In this document: piece after piece, positions 13,970-15,816 of the stretch
Layout: every line of letters begins with the position of its first letter
Position numbering within the stretch: the stretch's first letter is position 1
The notes under the pieces: generated by a model
Told to the model about the DNA's origin: nothing
What the model saw: only the letters and a program-made list of their open reading frames with translations
Databases searched by the model: none
NCBI GenBank assembly: GCA_023263015.1
Contig: JALQXV010000025.1
Location: 1 to 15,816, forward strand
DNA length: 15,816 bases
Direction of reading: 5' to 3'
Source of the DNA: Candidatus Saccharimonadia bacterium
GTDB taxonomy: Bacteria > Patescibacteriota > Saccharimonadia > Saccharimonadales > 2-12-FULL-41-12
Translations under genes and position numbers: made by a program

Positions 13970-15064
13970 CAAGGCTTGATCGTAGATGGCAAGAGTTTGT
14001 TCTGCCATTGTGCGCCAAGAATATTTCTTGAGCTGGCTTTTACCTTTAGCTATAAGCTCTTTACGCAGCTTCTGGTCGTTCAAAACAGTAGTAATTGAGT
14101 CAGCGATATCTTTGGTACTCGTAGGGTCAAAGTAATGAGCGGCATCTTCGTATACTTCTGGGAGGCAGGTTGCGTTACTGCTAATCAGTGGGCAGTCATG
14201 CGCCATTGCCTCTAGCCCAGGCAAGCCAAAGCCTTCGCTCAAGGACGGCAAAATATATGCCTCAGCATTTTGATACAGCCATTTAAGCTGGGGGTCACTT
14301 ACAAAGCCAGCGAATAAAATCGAATCATAACTGTCACGCTTGCGTGCCCAGTCTTCAAGTTCGTTAAAGTAAAACTCTTTTTTGCCTGCAAGAACTAGTT
14401 TAAGGTTTGGTTTATCGGCGAGAATTATTTCAAAAGCTTCAATTAACTTTTGGATATTTTTATGGGGAAAAGGACTGCCAACATGCATGATGAACGGGTC
14501 TGTTAGTCCTTCTATAGGACTGCTGGCGGCCTTGATTGGAGGTTCGCTAGATTCGTAGGTTATATGAACGTTGTCTAGGAATGGGTAGAGTTTTTTTAGA
14601 TCATTGGCTACAAATTCTGAGGGCACAATAACTTGGCTTGATTTTTTGTTAGCTACATAAAACAAGACCCTGTAGCCTAAGCGCTTTAGCCAAAAAATTG
14701 GTAAGGGGGTTTTGCCGGCTCGTACGAAGCGTAGCATTGTAAGGTCGTGAGTGGTTGTGACGGTTTTGCCTCTGTAGGTGAGTGGCTGCTGAGTCATTGT
14801 AAAGTGTACTAAATCGGCGTTGAGGTCGTTAAGTTGATACGCAAATTTTGTATCATTCAGCGGATTTAGTGAAAACTGAGGGAACGGAGAGTGTGCTACT
14901 TCAAAGTTGTGGGCAGTTGGCTGCCAAGGATCATCAGGCTGAACCAAAACGGTAAATTGGTGGTTTGTTGAGAGCGTTTGGAGATGCTGGATCAGTCGAT
15001 CGGTATATCGACCGGTGCTTGAGCGACGAATACGGGCGTCAATAACAATATGCTTAGAATCCAT
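13958..15064 (-). CDS. Glycosyltransferase family 4 protein
   Basis: 368 residues, usual for a GT-B fold GT4 enzyme that transfers a sugar from a nucleotide-sugar donor to a growing glycan at the cytoplasmic membrane face. The acceptor-side N-terminal domain has VIDARIRRSSTGRYTDRL and VTTTHDLTML (H106). The donor domain starts around IMHVGSPFPHKNIQKLIEAF (about 192-211) and carries the E-x7-E motif EGFGLPGLE at residues 277-285, followed by PLISSNATCLPEV. The sugar specificity cannot be told. The ATG is only 11 bases from a TATAAT -10 element and has no Shine-Dalgarno sequence, suggesting a leaderless mRNA. It is divergent from an O-antigen-ligase-like gene, pointing to a surface-polysaccharide locus. 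Confidence 0.93.
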   Translation of the reverse strand: MDSKHIVIDARIRRSSTGRYTDRLIQHLQTLSTNHQFTVLVQPDDPWQPTAHNFEVAHSPFPQFSLNPLNDTKFAYQLNDLNADLVHFTMTQQPLTYRGKTVTTTHDLTMLRFVRAGKTPLPIFWLKRLGYRVLFYVANKKSSQVIVPSEFVANDLKKLYPFLDNVHITYESSEPPIKAASSPIEGLTDPFIMHVGSPFPHKNIQKLIEAFEIILADKPNLKLVLAGKKEFYFNELEDWARKRDSYDSILFAGFVSDPQLKWLYQNAEAYILPSLSEGFGLPGLEAMAHDCPLISSNATCLPEVYEDAAHYFDPTSTKDIADSITTVLNDQKLRKELIAKGKSQLKKYSWRTMAEQTLAIYDQALDLK

Positions 15065-15070
15065 TACTGC

Positions 15071-15080
15071 TACAATTATA
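15071..15080. promoter_or_regulatory. Overlapping divergent -10 elements between the glycosyltransferase and ligase-like genes
   Basis: On the plus strand TGCTACAAT (-10 TACAAT at 15071-15076, extended by TG) faces the ligase-like gene. On the minus strand TATAAT (15075-15080) faces the glycosyltransferase. The two hexamers share two base pairs. Predicted starts are within about 1-7 bases of the two ATG codons (15088 and 15064), which would make both messages leaderless or nearly so. No convincing -35 was found for either. Confidence 0.5.
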
Positions 15081-15087
15081 CGAAGAA

Positions 15088-15816
15088 ATGAAGACTTTTA
15101 CGAAGTATCTGTATTGGGCGACAATTGGCCTGTTTGTATATATGCCGTTTCATATCTTTATTACACAGTGGTTGAGTACGTATACAGGCGGGCTAGATGG
15201 GTGGAAACTGGCTAAAGATGTATTTACGGCCTTATTAGTTTCTATACTGGTCTGCACGGTATTAATAAGCCGAAAATATACAAAAAATTATCTATATTTG
15301 GTTGGCTTTGCGGTCGCATATTTTGTTCTACATCTAATACTGTTATTTGGTACTAATCAGCCAGTCGACACTGGGTTATTGGCGACTGTCTATAACAACC
15401 GCATAGTTTGGTATCTGTTAATTGGCTACAGCTTAGCGTTATTGATCCCAAAACAAGCCAATACTCAAAAATTTATAAAAGTCCTACTTATCTGTAGCGC
15501 TATCGTTAGTACCTTTGCAATTATTCAGAGGTTTTTACCGTCTGATTTTTTGACACACTTTGGCTATAGTGTAGAACGTGGCGTAAAACCAAACTTCTTT
15601 ATTGATGATAAGCCTGATTTGCCTAGAGTGTTTTCAACAATTCGTGACCCAAACTCTTTAGGCGCGTTCCTAATACTGCCGAGTACGCTCGCGTTAGGTA
15701 TGCTTATTAGATTTTGGAAAGACTCAGATAAACGCATGCTTTATGGGGGCATCTTAATGCTGCATGGTCTGGCGCTGCTACTGACATTCGGGCGTGGTGC
15801 ATGGATCGGCACTATT
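15088..15816 (+). CDS. O-antigen ligase/polymerase-like (Wzy/WaaL-type) polytopic membrane protein, 3' partial
   Basis: 243 codons are visible and the frame is still open at the window end. It starts MKTFTKYLYWATIGLFVYMP and has about seven hydrophobic segments in the visible part. The motif RVFSTIRDPNSLGAFLILP followed by LLLTFGRGAWIGTI is characteristic of the Wzy_C / O-antigen ligase family, in which conserved arginines in this area act on undecaprenyl-linked glycans outside the membrane. Whether it is a polymerase or ligase cannot be judged from this part. Start: ATG 15088 precedes the first membrane segment by a few residues; only a weak GAAGAA is in front. It is divergent from the GT4 gene with 23 bases between the start codons. 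Confidence 0.85.
   Translation, partial: MKTFTKYLYWATIGLFVYMPFHIFITQWLSTYTGGLDGWKLAKDVFTALLVSILVCTVLISRKYTKNYLYLVGFAVAYFVLHLILLFGTNQPVDTGLLATVYNNRIVWYLLIGYSLALLIPKQANTQKFIKVLLICSAIVSTFAIIQRFLPSDFLTHFGYSVERGVKPNFFIDDKPDLPRVFSTIRDPNSLGAFLILPSTLALGMLIRFWKDSDKRMLYGGILMLHGLALLLTFGRGAWIGTI

Noticed and set aside
15015..15215. 66-codon plus-strand ORF across the glycosyltransferase/ligase gap
   Set aside because: Overlaps both flanking genes in the wrong frame; the ligase-like frame from 15088 is open to the window end and carries family motifs.

Overview
The window carries a bacterial chromosome replication-origin region: the conserved block rpmH - dnaA - dnaN - recF with rnpA - yidC - khpB (jag), flanked on both sides by genes for secreted or membrane-bound envelope proteins. 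The protein sequences (a short Oxa1-type YidC with a lysine-rich tail, a short Jag with only KH and R3H domains, a 45-residue L34), the compact layout and the large envelope-lytic protein suggest a member of the Candidate Phyla Radiation, most likely Candidatus Saccharibacteria (TM7). That placement rests on recognising the proteins, not on a search, and I hold it at about 0.7. All genes read well in the standard bacterial code, with one exception described below.

Layout. (1) 1-4560, plus strand: the end of a very large multi-enzyme peptidoglycan hydrolase (two lysozyme-like modules, a zinc amidase and a LAS-type metallopeptidase), tightly followed by two single-pass membrane proteins of unknown function. 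(2) 4555-8380, minus strand: recF, dnaN and dnaA, converging on the previous block with overlapping stop codons. (3) 6714-6991 and about 8402-8690: the two non-coding stretches flanking dnaA, both with clusters of DnaA boxes. The dnaA-dnaN gap has two tandem boxes, a GC cluster and an AT-rich run, the expected layout of a duplex-unwinding element; the dnaA-rpmH gap holds divergent promoters. (4) 8691-10686, plus strand: rpmH, a tandem-hairpin attenuator/terminator, rnpA, yidC, khpB. (5) 10683-13888, minus strand: a small secreted/membrane protein with a basic cytoplasmic tail, and a large SGNH-hydrolase surface protein whose signal peptide is separated from the rest by an in-frame TAA. (6) 13958-15816: a GT4 glycosyltransferase (minus) and, divergent from it across 23 bp, the start of an O-antigen-ligase/polymerase-type membrane protein (plus), i.e. 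the edge of a surface-polysaccharide locus.

How it fits together. The central block makes the replication initiator, sliding clamp and RecF leftwards, and ribosome/membrane-insertion factors rightwards, each codirectional with a fork leaving the origin. Complete flanking genes next to this block (envelope lysin cluster on the left, SGNH protein cluster on the right) run head-on towards the forks and meet the core block tail-to-tail with overlapping stop codons. The flanks look like cell-surface equipment (wall cutting, a cell-surface esterase-like protein, glycan assembly), which would suit an epibiont living on another bacterium; that lifestyle link is inference. No tRNA, rRNA, CRISPR array, insertion sequence or transposase was seen.
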